From assembly GCF_001598475.1 (NCBI RefSeq), contig NZ_BCZA01000001.1, positions 1 through 64,000 on the forward strand: a DNA stretch of 64,000 bases, in the 5' to 3' direction. Position 1 is the stretch's first letter. Each line of letters begins with the position of its first letter. The stretch is from Pantoea agglomerans NBRC 102470. Its GTDB lineage: Bacteria; Pseudomonadota; Gammaproteobacteria; Enterobacterales; Enterobacteriaceae. Shown piece by piece: positions 52,395 to 62,855 of this stretch. The position numbers and the translations under genes are program-made. The notes beneath the pieces were generated by a model. That model had not been told where the DNA came from and did no database searches. It was given only the letters and a program-made list of their open reading frames with translations.

Positions 52395-53081
52395 ATGACA
52401 GTAACTGCCCCGGTCATAACTATTGATGGGCCAAGTGGAGCGGGAAAGGGAACCCTGTGCAAAGCGATGGCGGAATCGCTGCAGTGGCATCTGCTGGACT
52501 CCGGTGCTATTTATCGCGTGCTGGCGTTGGCCGCATTGCATCATCAGGTGGAGATTGAATCTGAAGAAGCGCTGGTGCCGATTGCCGCTCACCTGGATGT
52601 GCGCTTTGTGTCACAAAATGGTGAAATGCAGGTCATACTTGAAGGTGAAGATGTCACCGGTGAAATCCGTACTCAGGAGGTCAGCAACACCGCTTCTCGT
52701 GTTGCCGCTTTTCCCCGGGTACGCGAAGCATTATTGCGCCGCCAGCGCGGTTTCCGCGAGATGCCGGGCCTGATTGCTGATGGCCGTGATATGGGCACCG
52801 TGGTTTTTCCGGATGCGCCAGTGAAAATTTTCCTTGATGCCAGCCCGGAAGAGCGTGCTCAGCGCCGTATGCTACAGTTGCAGGATAATGGCTTTAATGT
52901 TAACTTTGACCGCCTTTTAGCCGAGATAAAAGAACGCGACGACCGCGATCGTAATCGCGCAATTGCGCCTTTAGTAGCCGCTGGCGATGCATTGGTTCTG
53001 GACTCTACCGAGATGTCTATCGATCAAGTCATTGAAAAAGCGCTACAATATGCCCGCGATAAGCTGGGTATTACGGCTTAA
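52395..53081 (+). CDS. cmk: Cytidylate kinase
   Basis: A 228-residue (227 in E. coli) kinase phosphorylating CMP and dCMP. P-loop [10 protein letters not shown] at 11-20; the CMP-binding LLDSGAIYR follows near 33-41, and [14 protein letters not shown] near 130. GGAGGG precedes the ATG at 52395; a GTG-type start 45 bp upstream is not needed. It precedes rpsA by 108 bp, the conserved cmk-rpsA order. Confidence 0.97.
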   Translation: MTVTAPVITIDGPSGAGKGTLCKAMAESLQWHLLDSGAIYRVLALAALHHQVEIESEEALVPIAAHLDVRFVSQNGEMQVILEGEDVTGEIRTQEVSNTASRVAAFPRVREALLRRQRGFREMPGLIADGRDMGTVVFPDAPVKIFLDASPEERAQRRMLQLQDNGFNVNFDRLLAEIKERDDRDRNRAIAPLVAAGDALVLDSTEMSIDQVIEKALQYARDKLGITA

Positions 53082-53189
53082 CTGAATCTACCACCCTGTA
53101 CCATGGATCCGGTGCCGGGCATGTGAAACAACCCCATCCGACATGAAGTCAGATGGACGTTAAATTGAAGAATCCTGAAGATTATCAAT

Positions 53190-54863
53190 ATGACTGAATC
53201 TTTTGCTCAACTATTTGAAGAATCCTTAAAAACAATCGAAACCCGCCCGGGTTCTATCGTTCGTGGCATCGTCGTTTCTATCGACAAAGATGTCGTTCTG
53301 GTTGATGCGGGTCTGAAATCTGAATCTGCAATTCCTGCAGAGCAGTTTAAGAACGCAGCCGGCGAACTGGAAATCCAGGTAGGCGACGAAGTTGATGTTG
53401 CTCTGGATGCAGTGGAAGACGGCTTCGGTGAAACCCTGCTGTCCCGTGAGAAAGCTAAGCGCCATGAAGCATGGATCACGCTGGAGAAAGCTTACGAAGA
53501 CGCTGAAACTGTTACCGGTGTTATCAACGGCAAAGTTAAAGGCGGCTTCACAGTTGAGCTCAACGGTATCCGTGCGTTCCTGCCAGGTTCACTGGTAGAT
53601 GTGCGTCCGGTGCGCGATACGCTGCACCTGGAAGGCAAAGAGCTTGAATTCAAAGTGATCAAGCTGGATCAGAAACGCAACAACGTCGTGGTTTCACGTC
53701 GTGCGGTTATCGAATCCGAAAACAGCGCAGAGCGCGATCAGCTGCTGGAAAACCTGCAGGAAGGCATGGAAGTCAAAGGTATCGTTAAGAACCTGACTGA
53801 CTACGGTGCATTCGTTGATCTGGGCGGCGTTGATGGCCTGCTGCACATCACTGACATGGCATGGAAACGCGTTAAGCATCCAAGCGAAATCGTCAACGTG
53901 GGCGACGAAATCACCGTTAAGGTGCTGAAGTTCGACCGCGAGCGTACCCGTGTTTCTCTGGGTCTGAAGCAGCTGGGCGAAGATCCATGGGTTGCTATCG
54001 CTAAACGCTATCCGGAAGGCACTCGCCTGACCGGTCGTGTTACCAACCTGACTGATTACGGCTGCTTCGTGGAAATCGAAGAAGGCGTTGAAGGTCTGGT
54101 ACACGTGTCTGAAATGGACTGGACCAACAAAAACATCCATCCGTCTAAAGTTGTTAACGTAGGCGACGTGGTTGAAGTTATGGTTCTGGACATTGACGAA
54201 GAGCGTCGTCGTATCTCCCTGGGTCTGAAGCAGTGTAAATCTAACCCATGGCAGCTGTTCGCTGAGACGCACAACAAAGGCGATCGTGTTGAAGGTAAAA
54301 TCAAGTCAATCACTGACTTCGGTATCTTCATCGGCCTGGATGGCGGCATCGACGGTCTGGTTCACCTGTCTGACATCTCCTGGAACGCGACTGGCGAAGA
54401 AGCCGTTCGTGAGTACAAAAAAGGCGACGAAATCGCTGCCGTTGTACTGCAGGTTGATGCAGAGCGCGAGCGTATCTCTCTGGGCGTTAAACAGCTGGCA
54501 GAAGATCCGTTCAACAACTACATCACTTTGAACAAGAAAGGTGCCATCGTCACCGGTAAAGTGACTGCAGTTGATGCTAAAGGTGCTACAGTTGAATTAG
54601 CAGACGGCGTTGAGGGTTACCTGCGCGCTTCTGAAGCTTCACTGGACCGCATTGAAGATGCAACTCTGGTTCTGAACGTTGGCGACGACGTTGAAGCTAA
54701 GTTCACCGGCGTTGATCGTAAAAACCGTGTCGTAAGCCTGTCTGTCCGTGCGAAAGACCAGGCTGATGAGAAAGAAGCTATCAATACTGTTAACACCAAA
54801 CAGGAAGAAGGCAATTTCTCTAGCGCTATGGCTGAAGCGTTCAAAGCGGCTAAAGGCGAGTAA
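53190..54863 (+). CDS. rpsA: 30S ribosomal protein S1
   Basis: A 557-residue protein, the E. coli length, with six S1/OB repeats (approximately 21-87, 105-171, 192-260, 277-347, 364-434 and 451-520). Repeats 3-6 are the RNA-binding part, each with a [24 protein letters not shown]-type strand. It unfolds structured mRNA at initiation. The leader (53082-53189) has no strong Shine-Dalgarno sequence (GAAGATTATCAATATG), consistent with the known structure-based autoregulation of rpsA. Confidence 0.98.
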   Translation: MTESFAQLFEESLKTIETRPGSIVRGIVVSIDKDVVLVDAGLKSESAIPAEQFKNAAGELEIQVGDEVDVALDAVEDGFGETLLSREKAKRHEAWITLEKAYEDAETVTGVINGKVKGGFTVELNGIRAFLPGSLVDVRPVRDTLHLEGKELEFKVIKLDQKRNNVVVSRRAVIESENSAERDQLLENLQEGMEVKGIVKNLTDYGAFVDLGGVDGLLHITDMAWKRVKHPSEIVNVGDEITVKVLKFDRERTRVSLGLKQLGEDPWVAIAKRYPEGTRLTGRVTNLTDYGCFVEIEEGVEGLVHVSEMDWTNKNIHPSKVVNVGDVVEVMVLDIDEERRRISLGLKQCKSNPWQLFAETHNKGDRVEGKIKSITDFGIFIGLDGGIDGLVHLSDISWNATGEEAVREYKKGDEIAAVVLQVDAERERISLGVKQLAEDPFNNYITLNKKGAIVTGKVTAVDAKGATVELADGVEGYLRASEASLDRIEDATLVLNVGDDVEAKFTGVDRKNRVVSLSVRAKDQADEKEAINTVNTKQEEGNFSSAMAEAFKAAKGE

Positions 54864-54875
54864 TCGGCCTGAAGC

Positions 54876-54899
54876 ACCGGGTGGGCAACCACCCGGTTT
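54876..54899 (+). terminator. Hairpin after rpsA
   Basis: Perfect 9-bp stem ACCGGGTGG/CCACCCGGT with a GCAA loop, followed by only TT. Likely a partial terminator or 3'-stabilising hairpin between rpsA and ihfB. Confidence 0.55.
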
Positions 54900-54945
54900 C
54901 GGTAAAAGCTGTCATACATTCCCATAGGGATAAACCGGAGGTTAC

Positions 54946-55230
54946 ATGACCAAGTCAGAACTGATCGAAAGACTGGCGGGACAGCATACTCATATACCGG
55001 CGAAAGTCGTTGAGGATGCAGTAAAAGAGATGCTTGAGCACATGGCCACTACGCTGGCACAGGGCGAACGCATCGAAATCCGGGGATTCGGCAGCTTTTC
55101 TTTGCACTATCGCGCTCCGCGTACTGGACGTAACCCGAAAACGGGTGACAAAGTGGATCTGGAAGGCAAATACGTTCCCCACTTTAAGCCAGGCAAAGAA
55201 CTGCGCGATCGCGCAAATATCTACGGCTAA
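54946..55230 (+). CDS. ihfB: Integration host factor subunit beta
   Basis: A 94-residue DNA-bending HU/IHF-family protein, the E. coli length. The flanking beta arm carries [15 protein letters not shown] with the intercalating proline (R-N-P). It pairs with IhfA. CCGGAGG precedes the ATG by 6 bp. In E. coli ihfB is expressed from its own promoter and by readthrough from rpsA. Confidence 0.98.
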   Translation: MTKSELIERLAGQHTHIPAKVVEDAVKEMLEHMATTLAQGERIEIRGFGSFSLHYRAPRTGRNPKTGDKVDLEGKYVPHFKPGKELRDRANIYG

Positions 55231-55248
55231 GCCGATACCGAACCAGAT

Positions 55249-55278
55249 AAACGACATCTCCGGATGTCGTTTTTTTTT
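55249..55278 (+). terminator. ihfB terminator
   Basis: Perfect stem ACGACATC/GATGTCGT with a TCCG loop and a run of nine T, 20 bp after the ihfB stop. Confidence 0.95.
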
Positions 55279-55422
55279 GCCTGCGATTCAGGCTCAGACC
55301 TGACATCCGGATTGCTGTCATCAACACTGCAACACCGCACTCTCTTTGTGAGAGCGCTCCAGCCTGCCTGATCATCCGCTGTTACTTTCACCTTCTTTGA
55401 CCAGAATAATCGAACTGAATCA

Positions 55423-57690
55423 ATGGATACGATTATGCTGACATGGACCGTTCTGGCGCGACTGGCGATCGTTGCAACGTTACCGCTACTGCTGATGGCC
55501 CGGCTGCCTTCCGGTGAGGTGATGGGGGGCTTCCTCCTCACAGGACTGGCTCTGCTGCATTGCCCTTACCAACCCGTCCGTCTGGCCGGTATTACTCTGC
55601 TGTTTCTGGCATGGGCCTGTAACGACGCCCGTCTGATGGTGCGGGATATCGAAAAGTTCTCGGCGCGTCCTGCCACCTACACCCTTCAGATCAGTGAACT
55701 GCGGAAAGAGCGGAAGCAAATCCGGGTTCGTCTGCTGAAAGAGGAGGGCAGGATGATTTTTCCGCCTCGCTTTGCCTGGATCTGGTTTGATGCTGATCCG
55801 GAGGTCTACTGTCCAGGACAACGCTGGACGATGAAACTGCGTCTGCGACCGGTACATGCCCGCCTTAATGAGGGTGATTTCGATGCGCAGCGTTTTGCAC
55901 TGGCTAATAATACGCCGCTTCAGGGACGAATCCTTAAGCAGATTGCGGTAAGCGATCGCTGTGATAGCCGCTGGCGATTTATTTTATGGCATCGTGACAG
56001 GACCCGTGCAATGCCTGCACGTGCAACGCTGGAGGCACTGGCTTTTGGCATTCGGGATGAGATGAGCCAGCAGACGCGTCAGCTACTGCGGGATACCGGT
56101 ACCGCGCATCTGATGGCGATATCGGGCATGCATATCGCCCTGGCCGCCAGCACCGGCTGGATGATTGCGCGTGGGGTGCAATTTATCTTGCCAGCCCGTT
56201 ATATCAGCTATCTTTTCCCCCTCATCGTGAGCTGGCTGTTTGCTGCAATCTATACCTGGCTCTCCGGTGCACAGCCTCCCGCAGAGCGTTCGCTGCTTGC
56301 CCTGACGCTCTGGGCGATAACACGGTTTGCGGGTGTTCAGCTGAATAGCTGGCAGGTCTGGACGTTCTGTATTGCATTACTGCTGGTAACCGACCCGCTG
56401 ACCGTGCTCTCTGACAGCTTCTGGCTCTCGGTACTGGCTGTCGGCATGCTGCTGGTCTGGTATCACTGGTTCCCGCTGCCCGCGTCGTTCCGTCAGCAAC
56501 GGCGCTGGATTCCGGTACAGCTGCTGCATTTACAGGCGGGCATGATGATTTTAATGGTGCCGTTGCAGGTGGCGATTTTCAACGGCATCAGCCTGACTGC
56601 GCTGGTGGCAAATGTTGTCGCGATTCCGATCGTCTCGTTTATTACCATGCCTCTTGTGACGCTTGCCCTGCTGCTACCGGTGGCGCATTTATCTGGCTTC
56701 TTCTGGGGAGCGGCCGATCTCTCATTACGTGCACTGTTTCATTGCCTGACGTTGCTGCCACCAGGCTGGTGGCCGCTGAGTGGCACAACCTGGTTTACGG
56801 TCATGGTATGGGGCGGTCTGATTCTCTGGCGTGCGCAACTCTTTTTTTCTCTGCCGTTAAGCAGCGGCGCCTTAGCGCTGGCAATGATACTGAGTCGCCA
56901 GCCAGAACAGGAGCAGGGCTGGCGAATCGATATGCTGGATATCGGGCACGGTCTGAGTCTGGTGATCAGCCAGGGCGACGAGGCAGTGATGTATGATACC
57001 GGCCCGCGCTGGCAGAACGATAATGCGGGGAGTCGGGTGATCATTCCGTGGCTGGAGCGCCGGCAGCTACGGTTAAAACAGGTCATCCTGAGTCATAAAC
57101 ATCTGGATCATACTGGCGGGCTGGCGGCGATTACTCAACGCTGGCCAGCGGTTGAAGTCAGAAGTGCGCTGGCTGATGAGGCACACTTACCCTGCGTACG
57201 GGGCACGCAGTGGCGCTGGCGGCAGCTCCACTTTCGGGTGGTCTGGCCGCTGACGGCCCCCCTGCCGGGCGGAAATAATGACTCCTGTGTGGTGATCGTC
57301 GATGATGGCCAGGTTCGTCTGATGTTAACCGGTGACATTGAAGCGAAAGCGGAACGCCAGCTGGTGGCGCTGGAGAAGCAGGGGCTGAAGGTCGATATTC
57401 TGCAGGTCCCGCACCACGGCAGCCGGACGTCGTCGACCTCATTGCTGCTGCGTAAAGCCGCAGGCCACACCGCTATCGCCTCGCTGGCACGCTACAATGC
57501 ATGGCGTATGCCCGCGAAAAATGTGCTGGAAAACTATCGAACGGCCGGTTTTCACTGGCTGGATACGGGCCAGTCAGGACAAATCAGTATCAGAATAAAT
57601 CAGGGCAGAGCGCAGGTTTCTACCCTGCGGGAACAATTAATGCCCCGTTGGTATCATCAGTGGTTTGGCGTCAAACGCGAATCCAGGTAG
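55423..57690 (+). CDS. ycaI: ComEC/Rec2-type competence channel protein (YcaI)
   Basis: A 755-residue membrane protein (754 in E. coli YcaI). In order: N-terminal helices and an OB-like soluble domain (about 60-190), the Competence domain with multiple helices (DTGTAHLMAISGMHIAL near 225-241, then about 250-490), and a C-terminal metallo-beta-lactamase-like domain with H558-K-H-L-D-H563 and PHHGS near 663. It is expected to pass single-stranded DNA across the inner membrane and perhaps degrade the other strand. The domain entry motif is DIGHG (506-510) instead of the common DVGQG. The ATG at 55423 or the one at 55435 could be used. It precedes msbA by 34 bp. Confidence 0.9.
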   Translation: MDTIMLTWTVLARLAIVATLPLLLMARLPSGEVMGGFLLTGLALLHCPYQPVRLAGITLLFLAWACNDARLMVRDIEKFSARPATYTLQISELRKERKQIRVRLLKEEGRMIFPPRFAWIWFDADPEVYCPGQRWTMKLRLRPVHARLNEGDFDAQRFALANNTPLQGRILKQIAVSDRCDSRWRFILWHRDRTRAMPARATLEALAFGIRDEMSQQTRQLLRDTGTAHLMAISGMHIALAASTGWMIARGVQFILPARYISYLFPLIVSWLFAAIYTWLSGAQPPAERSLLALTLWAITRFAGVQLNSWQVWTFCIALLLVTDPLTVLSDSFWLSVLAVGMLLVWYHWFPLPASFRQQRRWIPVQLLHLQAGMMILMVPLQVAIFNGISLTALVANVVAIPIVSFITMPLVTLALLLPVAHLSGFFWGAADLSLRALFHCLTLLPPGWWPLSGTTWFTVMVWGGLILWRAQLFFSLPLSSGALALAMILSRQPEQEQGWRIDMLDIGHGLSLVISQGDEAVMYDTGPRWQNDNAGSRVIIPWLERRQLRLKQVILSHKHLDHTGGLAAITQRWPAVEVRSALADEAHLPCVRGTQWRWRQLHFRVVWPLTAPLPGGNNDSCVVIVDDGQVRLMLTGDIEAKAERQLVALEKQGLKVDILQVPHHGSRTSSTSLLLRKAAGHTAIASLARYNAWRMPAKNVLENYRTAGFHWLDTGQSGQISIRINQGRAQVSTLREQLMPRWYHQWFGVKRESR

Positions 57691-57724
57691 AATGGCCGGC
57701 TATTTCCAACAGCGTGAATAAATA

Positions 57725-59473
57725 ATGCATCAAGATAAAGATCTCTCTACGTGGCAGACGTTTCGCCGACTCTGGCCGATGATCGCGCCTAATAAAGCGG
57801 GATTAATTGCGGCCTCAGTCGCCCTGATTATTAATGCTGCGGGCGACGCCTTAATGCTCTCACTGTTGAAACCGTTACTGGATGATGGTTTTGGTAAAGC
57901 TGACAGATCGGTGATGCTATGGCTGCCGTTAGTGGTTATTGGCCTGATGCTGGTCCGCGGAGTCACCAGTTATATCTCCAGCTACTGCATCTCCTGGGTC
58001 TCTGGCAACGTCGTGATGAACATCCGTCGTCGTCTGTTCAGCCATATGATGGGCATGCCGGTTTCGTTTTTCGACCAGCAGTCAACCGGCACCCTGTTGT
58101 CACGCATTACTTACGATTCTGAGCAGGTCGCCTCCTCTTCTTCGGGCGCGCTGGTCACCGTAGTGCGCGAAGGGGCTTCCATTATTGGCCTGTTTATCAT
58201 GATGTTCTACTACAGCTGGCAGCTGTCGCTGATCCTGATTGTACTGGCACCTATCGTCTCCTTTGCTATCCGCACCGTCTCTAAGCGCTTCCGCACCATC
58301 AGCAAAAGTATGCAGAATACTATGGGTCAGGTGACAACCAGCGCCGAGCAGATGCTGAAAGGGCACAAAGAAGTGCTGATTTTTGGCGGACAGGACATTG
58401 AATCGGAGCGCTTTTCCCGCGTCAGTAACCGGATGCGTCAGCAGGGAATGAAACTCGTTTCAGCCTCCTCCATTTCCGATCCGATTATTCAGCTGATCGC
58501 GTCGCTGGCACTGGCTTTTGTGCTCTATGCCGCCAGCTTCCCCAGCGTCATGGATACCCTGACAGCCGGTACCATCACCGTGGTCTTCTCCTCGATGATT
58601 GCCCTGATGCGCCCGCTTAAGTCTCTGACCAACGTCAACGCCCAGTTCCAGCGTGGGATGGCGGCCTGTCAGACACTGTTCTCTATTCTGGATAGTGAGC
58701 AGGAAGTGGATAACGGTACGCGCGAAATCACCCGTGCTAAAGGGGATATTGAATTCCGTGATGTCACCTTTACCTACCCAGGCCGTGAAATTCCGGCACT
58801 GCGTAATATCAATCTGTCGCTGCCAGCAGGAAAAACGGTGGCGCTGGTGGGCCGTTCCGGTTCCGGTAAGTCTACGATGGCGAGCCTGCTGACCCGCTTT
58901 TATGATATCCAGCAGGGCGAAATCCTGCTGGACGGTCATGATCTGCGTGAGTACAGCCTGCGCTCATTGCGTAATCAGGTGGCGCTGGTGTCACAGAATG
59001 TGCACCTCTTCAACGACACGATTGCCAATAACATCGCGTATGCCCGCAGTGAGCAATACAGTCGTGAAGAGATCGAGCAGGCGGCCACCATGGCGCATGC
59101 CATGGACTTTATCAATAAAATGGATAAGGGCCTGGATACGATGATTGGCGAGAATGGCGTGCTGTTATCTGGCGGTCAGCGTCAGCGTATTGCCATTGCC
59201 CGTGCGTTGTTACGTGATTGCCCGATCCTGATCCTCGATGAAGCCACCTCGGCGCTGGATACCGAGTCTGAACGCGCGATTCAGTCTGCACTGGATGAGT
59301 TGCAGAAGAACCGTACCTCGCTGGTGATTGCACACCGACTCTCTACCATCGAGAAAGCGGATGAAATCGTGGTAATTGAAGATGGCCAGATTGTTGAACG
59401 CGGTACGCATCAGGTGCTGTTAGCAGAACGCGGTGCCTATGCACAGCTGCACAAGATGCAATTCGGCCAATGA
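57725..59473 (+). CDS. msbA: Lipid A export ATP-binding/permease protein MsbA
   Basis: A 582-residue ABC exporter half, the E. coli length. Six membrane helices (about 20-320) are followed by the ATPase: Walker A GRSGSGKS 376-383, signature LSGGQRQR, Walker [13 protein letters not shown]. The homodimer flips lipid A-core to the periplasmic leaflet. The stop overlaps the lpxK start (ATGA), the conserved msbA-lpxK coupling. Confidence 0.98.
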   Translation: MHQDKDLSTWQTFRRLWPMIAPNKAGLIAASVALIINAAGDALMLSLLKPLLDDGFGKADRSVMLWLPLVVIGLMLVRGVTSYISSYCISWVSGNVVMNIRRRLFSHMMGMPVSFFDQQSTGTLLSRITYDSEQVASSSSGALVTVVREGASIIGLFIMMFYYSWQLSLILIVLAPIVSFAIRTVSKRFRTISKSMQNTMGQVTTSAEQMLKGHKEVLIFGGQDIESERFSRVSNRMRQQGMKLVSASSISDPIIQLIASLALAFVLYAASFPSVMDTLTAGTITVVFSSMIALMRPLKSLTNVNAQFQRGMAACQTLFSILDSEQEVDNGTREITRAKGDIEFRDVTFTYPGREIPALRNINLSLPAGKTVALVGRSGSGKSTMASLLTRFYDIQQGEILLDGHDLREYSLRSLRNQVALVSQNVHLFNDTIANNIAYARSEQYSREEIEQAATMAHAMDFINKMDKGLDTMIGENGVLLSGGQRQRIAIARALLRDCPILILDEATSALDTESERAIQSALDELQKNRTSLVIAHRLSTIEKADEIVVIEDGQIVERGTHQVLLAERGAYAQLHKMQFGQ

Positions 59474-60456
59474 TTGAACGTATCTGGAGTGGTCGCTCAC
59501 CGCTATGGCTGCTGCTATGGCCATTCAGCCTGCTGTATGGTGCGATCACGGCCCTGATACGCTTCAGTTACAGGCGCGGCTGGCGTAAAAGCTGGCGTGC
59601 GCCTCTGCCGGTCGTGGTGGTAGGTAACCTGACTGCTGGCGGGAATGGAAAGACGCCGGTGGTCATCTGGCTGGTCGAGGCGTTACAGCAGCGCGGCCTG
59701 CGCGCTGGCGTGGTCTCCCGAGGATATGGCGGCAAGGCGGACCACTATCCCTTGCTGGTCACGGCGCAGACCCCCACCGAACAGGCCGGGGATGAGCCGG
59801 TATTGATCGCCCAGCGCACCGGGGCGCCGGTCGCGGTCGCCCCTCAACGGCGACGGGCGATTGAGGCGTTACTGAAACAGGGTTCGCTGGATGTGATCAT
59901 CACGGATGATGGCCTGCAACATTACGCCCTGCAGCGCGATCGCGAAATCGTGGTGGTTGATGGGGTCCGTCGCTTTGGTAATGGCTGGTGGTTGCCTGCC
60001 GGTCCGATGCGTGAACGTGCCGATCGTCTGCAGCAGGTCGATGCCGTGATCATTAACGGCGGCGAAGCACAGCCCGACGAGATTGCCATGCAACTTCAGC
60101 CCGGGCTGGCCACCAATCTGCTGACCGGTGAAACCTGCCCGCCGGAGCAACTGGGTGCGGTAGTCGCCATGGCCGGTATTGGTCATCCCCCGCGTTTTTT
60201 CACCACGCTGAAACAGCAGGGTATAACGCCGGTCGCAGAGATCGCCTTTGCCGATCATCATGCCTACAGCAAAGATGAACTGACCCGATTACTCCAGGCG
60301 GGTCAGCAACTGCTGATGACCGAAAAAGACGCGGTGAAATGCCGTCACTTTGCCCAGCCTGACTGGTGGTATTTGCCGGTCGATGCCCATTTAACTGGTA
60401 ATGCCGTGACGCCGTTACTGGATGACATTGAACAACTCTGCCGCCATATTTCCTGA
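59470..60456 (+). CDS. lpxK: Tetraacyldisaccharide 4'-kinase LpxK
   Basis: A 328-residue (E. coli length) inner-membrane kinase that phosphorylates the 4' position of the lipid A disaccharide. An N-terminal amphipathic/membrane helix (11-30) precedes the P-loop [12 protein letters not shown] (52-63), and the catalytic DDGLQH is near 138-143. Translationally coupled to msbA. Confidence 0.97.
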   Translation: MIERIWSGRSPLWLLLWPFSLLYGAITALIRFSYRRGWRKSWRAPLPVVVVGNLTAGGNGKTPVVIWLVEALQQRGLRAGVVSRGYGGKADHYPLLVTAQTPTEQAGDEPVLIAQRTGAPVAVAPQRRRAIEALLKQGSLDVIITDDGLQHYALQRDREIVVVDGVRRFGNGWWLPAGPMRERADRLQQVDAVIINGGEAQPDEIAMQLQPGLATNLLTGETCPPEQLGAVVAMAGIGHPPRFFTTLKQQGITPVAEIAFADHHAYSKDELTRLLQAGQQLLMTEKDAVKCRHFAQPDWWYLPVDAHLTGNAVTPLLDDIEQLCRHIS

Positions 60457-60495
60457 TACCCGCCCCCGTTCAGGTGAAGCCTGATAAGGAAGAGG

Positions 60496-61710
60496 ATGAA
60501 CAGTACGCATTCACTTTCGTTACAGCAAGCACGCCACCTTCATCTCGCCGCGCAGGGCCTGCTGCGAACTCCGGCAAAACGTGCTGTTTATCAGGATCTG
60601 ATTGACTGCATTTCCCGCATGTCGCTGCTGCAAATCGATACCATTCATGTGGTGGTCCGTAGTCCGTATCTGGTGCTGTTCAGTCGCCTGGGGAAATATC
60701 CTCAGGCATGGCTGGAACAGGCTCTGGCACAGGGCGAACTCTTTGAGTACTGGGCGCACGAAGCCTGCTTTATTCCCCGTGCCGATTACAGACTTCTTCG
60801 TCATCGCATGCTGTCGCCGGAACGTCTGGGCTGGAAATACAATGCGCAATGGGTCGCTGAGCACCAGCAGGCTATTGCCGAATTACTGCAGCAGATCAGA
60901 GACAATGGCCCGGTACGCGCCGCCGATTTTACCCATGCCGACAACCCGAAGTCAGGCTGGTGGGCATGGAAACCGCACAAACGTCATCTGGAGAATCTCT
61001 TCAGCGCCGGTGAGCTGATGGTCACCGAACGCCGTAATTTTCAGCGCGTCTACGATCTGCGCAGCCGCGTGATGCCCGACTGGCAGGATGCGATACATGG
61101 CATCAGTGAAGCGGAGGCGACCCGTCAGATGCTGATGAACAGCGCCCGCAGCTTAGGGATTTTCCGCGCGGCCTGGCTGGCGGATTACTATCGCCTGAAG
61201 CGGGCACTCTTGAACGATTTTATCGCTGACGCCCAGGCTGCGGGCGATCTGGTCGCCGTCAATACAGAGGGGCTGGGTGAGATGTGGCTGCATCGTGACT
61301 ACGTGCCGTTGCTGGATAAGCCGCTGCAGGCGACGCACAGCGCGCTGCTGTCGCCGTTTGATCCGGTGGTCTGGGATCGCAAGCGTGCGAGTGAGCTGTT
61401 CAATTTTGACTACCGTATTGAGTGCTATACCCCGGAGGAAAAACGCAAATTTGGCTATTTTGTTTTGCCCATCCTCCATCGCGGCCAGATAAAAGGGCGG
61501 CTGGATGCCCGCATGCTGCGTCAGGCAAAACAGCTGGAGATTAAAAACATCTGGCTGGAGGAGAAGACCCGCGTTACGGCGCGATTTTTGGTTGATATCC
61601 GGCGTGCTATCGAACGCTTCGCGAAGTGGCAGGGGGCTGAAAGCGTCGCTATCCTGCAGGCACCCGACGCGCTTAACGATCAGTGGCCAGCCCTGTGGAC
61701 GCTGGATTAA
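60496..61710 (+). CDS. ycaQ: DNA glycosylase YcaQ (AlkZ-like, interstrand crosslink unhooking)
   Basis: A 404-residue (410 in E. coli) protein of the HTH_42/AZL family with tandem winged-helix domains. The Q-hydrophobic-D catalytic motif of the YcaQ branch is seen as Q46-I-D48. E. coli YcaQ excises N7-alkylguanine and unhooks interstrand crosslinks. AAGGAAGAGG precedes the ATG. It follows lpxK by 39 bp, likely in the same operon. Confidence 0.92.
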   Translation: MNSTHSLSLQQARHLHLAAQGLLRTPAKRAVYQDLIDCISRMSLLQIDTIHVVVRSPYLVLFSRLGKYPQAWLEQALAQGELFEYWAHEACFIPRADYRLLRHRMLSPERLGWKYNAQWVAEHQQAIAELLQQIRDNGPVRAADFTHADNPKSGWWAWKPHKRHLENLFSAGELMVTERRNFQRVYDLRSRVMPDWQDAIHGISEAEATRQMLMNSARSLGIFRAAWLADYYRLKRALLNDFIADAQAAGDLVAVNTEGLGEMWLHRDYVPLLDKPLQATHSALLSPFDPVVWDRKRASELFNFDYRIECYTPEEKRKFGYFVLPILHRGQIKGRLDARMLRQAKQLEIKNIWLEEKTRVTARFLVDIRRAIERFAKWQGAESVAILQAPDALNDQWPALWTLD

Positions 61711-61815
61711 TCAATTTTGCGGCAGCCACTGCGGGATGGCGTTTTACCCCATCCCGCACGCGCCGCGCTATGGTATGCTTGAATCCTTAAGCATTCGGTC
61801 CCTGATGGAGGACAT

Positions 61816-61998
61816 ATGGATCATCGTTTACTCGAAATCGTTGCCTGCCCGGTTTGCAATGGCAAACTCTACTTCAACAATGCTCAACAGGAGCTGATCT
61901 GCAAACCTGATGGCCTGGCCTTCCCGGTCCGGGACGGCATTCCGGTGCTGCTGGAAACAGAAGCCCGCACGCTGTCAGTTGAAGAGATTCATCCATGA
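61816..61998 (+). CDS. ycaR: Trm112-family protein YcaR
   Basis: A 60-residue protein of the Trm112p-like UPF0434 family. C11-P-V-C14 and C29 suggest a degraded zinc site. It may be a partner protein for a methyltransferase, by analogy with eukaryotic Trm112. GGAGG precedes the ATG at 61816. Its stop overlaps the kdsB start (ATGA), so it is translated with kdsB. Function unproven. Confidence 0.93.
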   Translation: MDHRLLEIVACPVCNGKLYFNNAQQELICKPDGLAFPVRDGIPVLLETEARTLSVEEIHP

Positions 61999-62744
61999 GT
62001 TTCACCGCTATCATTCCTGCGCGTTATGCGTCAACCCGCTTACCCGGCAAGCCGCTGCTCGATATCCACGGTAAACCGATGGTCGTGCATGTAATGGAGC
62101 GGGCCCGTGAATCGGGTGCCAGCCGGGTCATTGTTGCCACCGATCATCCCGACGTGGCGCAGGCAGTGGAAGCGGCAGGCGGCGAAGTCTGCATGACGCG
62201 CGCCGATCACCAGTCTGGCACTGAGCGACTGGCGGAAGTGATCGAAAAATATCAGTTTGCCGATGATGAAATCATCGTAAACGTGCAGGGCGATGAGCCG
62301 ATGATTCCGGCCGAGATTGTGCGTCAGGTGGCGACCAATCTGGCGGGGTCGGCGGCCGGGATGGCGACGCTGGCGGTGCCGATCACCGATGTGGAAGAAG
62401 CCTTTAATCCGAATGCGGTGAAAGTCGTCATGGATGTGAATGGCTACGCGCTCTATTTTTCACGGGCGACCATCCCCTGGGATCGTGAACGGTACGCCGC
62501 ATCGCGCGAGCAGATCGGTGATACGCTGCTGCGCCACATTGGCATCTACGCCTACCGTGCTGGTTTTATTCGCCGCTATGTCGCCTGGGCGCCTTGCCCT
62601 TTGGAACAGATTGAGCTGCTCGAGCAACTGCGTGTTTTATGGTACGGCGAAAAAATTCATGTCGCCGTCGCGAAAACCATTCCCAGTGTGGGTGTGGATA
62701 CGCCAGACGATTTGCAACGCGTTCGTGATGCCATGCAGGCCTGA
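61995..62744 (+). CDS. kdsB: 3-deoxy-manno-octulosonate cytidylyltransferase
   Basis: A 249-residue (248 in E. coli) nucleotidyltransferase that makes CMP-Kdo for LPS inner core. N-terminal [16 protein letters not shown] (CTP-binding), VATDHPDV, and VQGDEPMIP near 97-105 with the metal-binding aspartate. It follows ycaR with a 4-base overlap. Confidence 0.98.
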   Translation: MSFTAIIPARYASTRLPGKPLLDIHGKPMVVHVMERARESGASRVIVATDHPDVAQAVEAAGGEVCMTRADHQSGTERLAEVIEKYQFADDEIIVNVQGDEPMIPAEIVRQVATNLAGSAAGMATLAVPITDVEEAFNPNAVKVVMDVNGYALYFSRATIPWDRERYAASREQIGDTLLRHIGIYAYRAGFIRRYVAWAPCPLEQIELLEQLRVLWYGEKIHVAVAKTIPSVGVDTPDDLQRVRDAMQA

Positions 62745-62749
62745 CAAAT

Positions 62750-62770
62750 GGGGAGCCTGTCTCCCCGTTT
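62750..62770 (+). terminator. Weak hairpin after kdsB
   Basis: Stem GGGGAG/CTCCCC with a CCTGT loop followed by GTTT. A short T run makes it a weak terminator at best. Confidence 0.4.
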
Positions 62771-62855
62771 CAGCGCAACGTTCTTGATCCGCCGCTAAAC
62801 TTATCTCCAACACTTCCTTCAGGATATTGTGATATTCATCTGAGGAGGATGCCGC

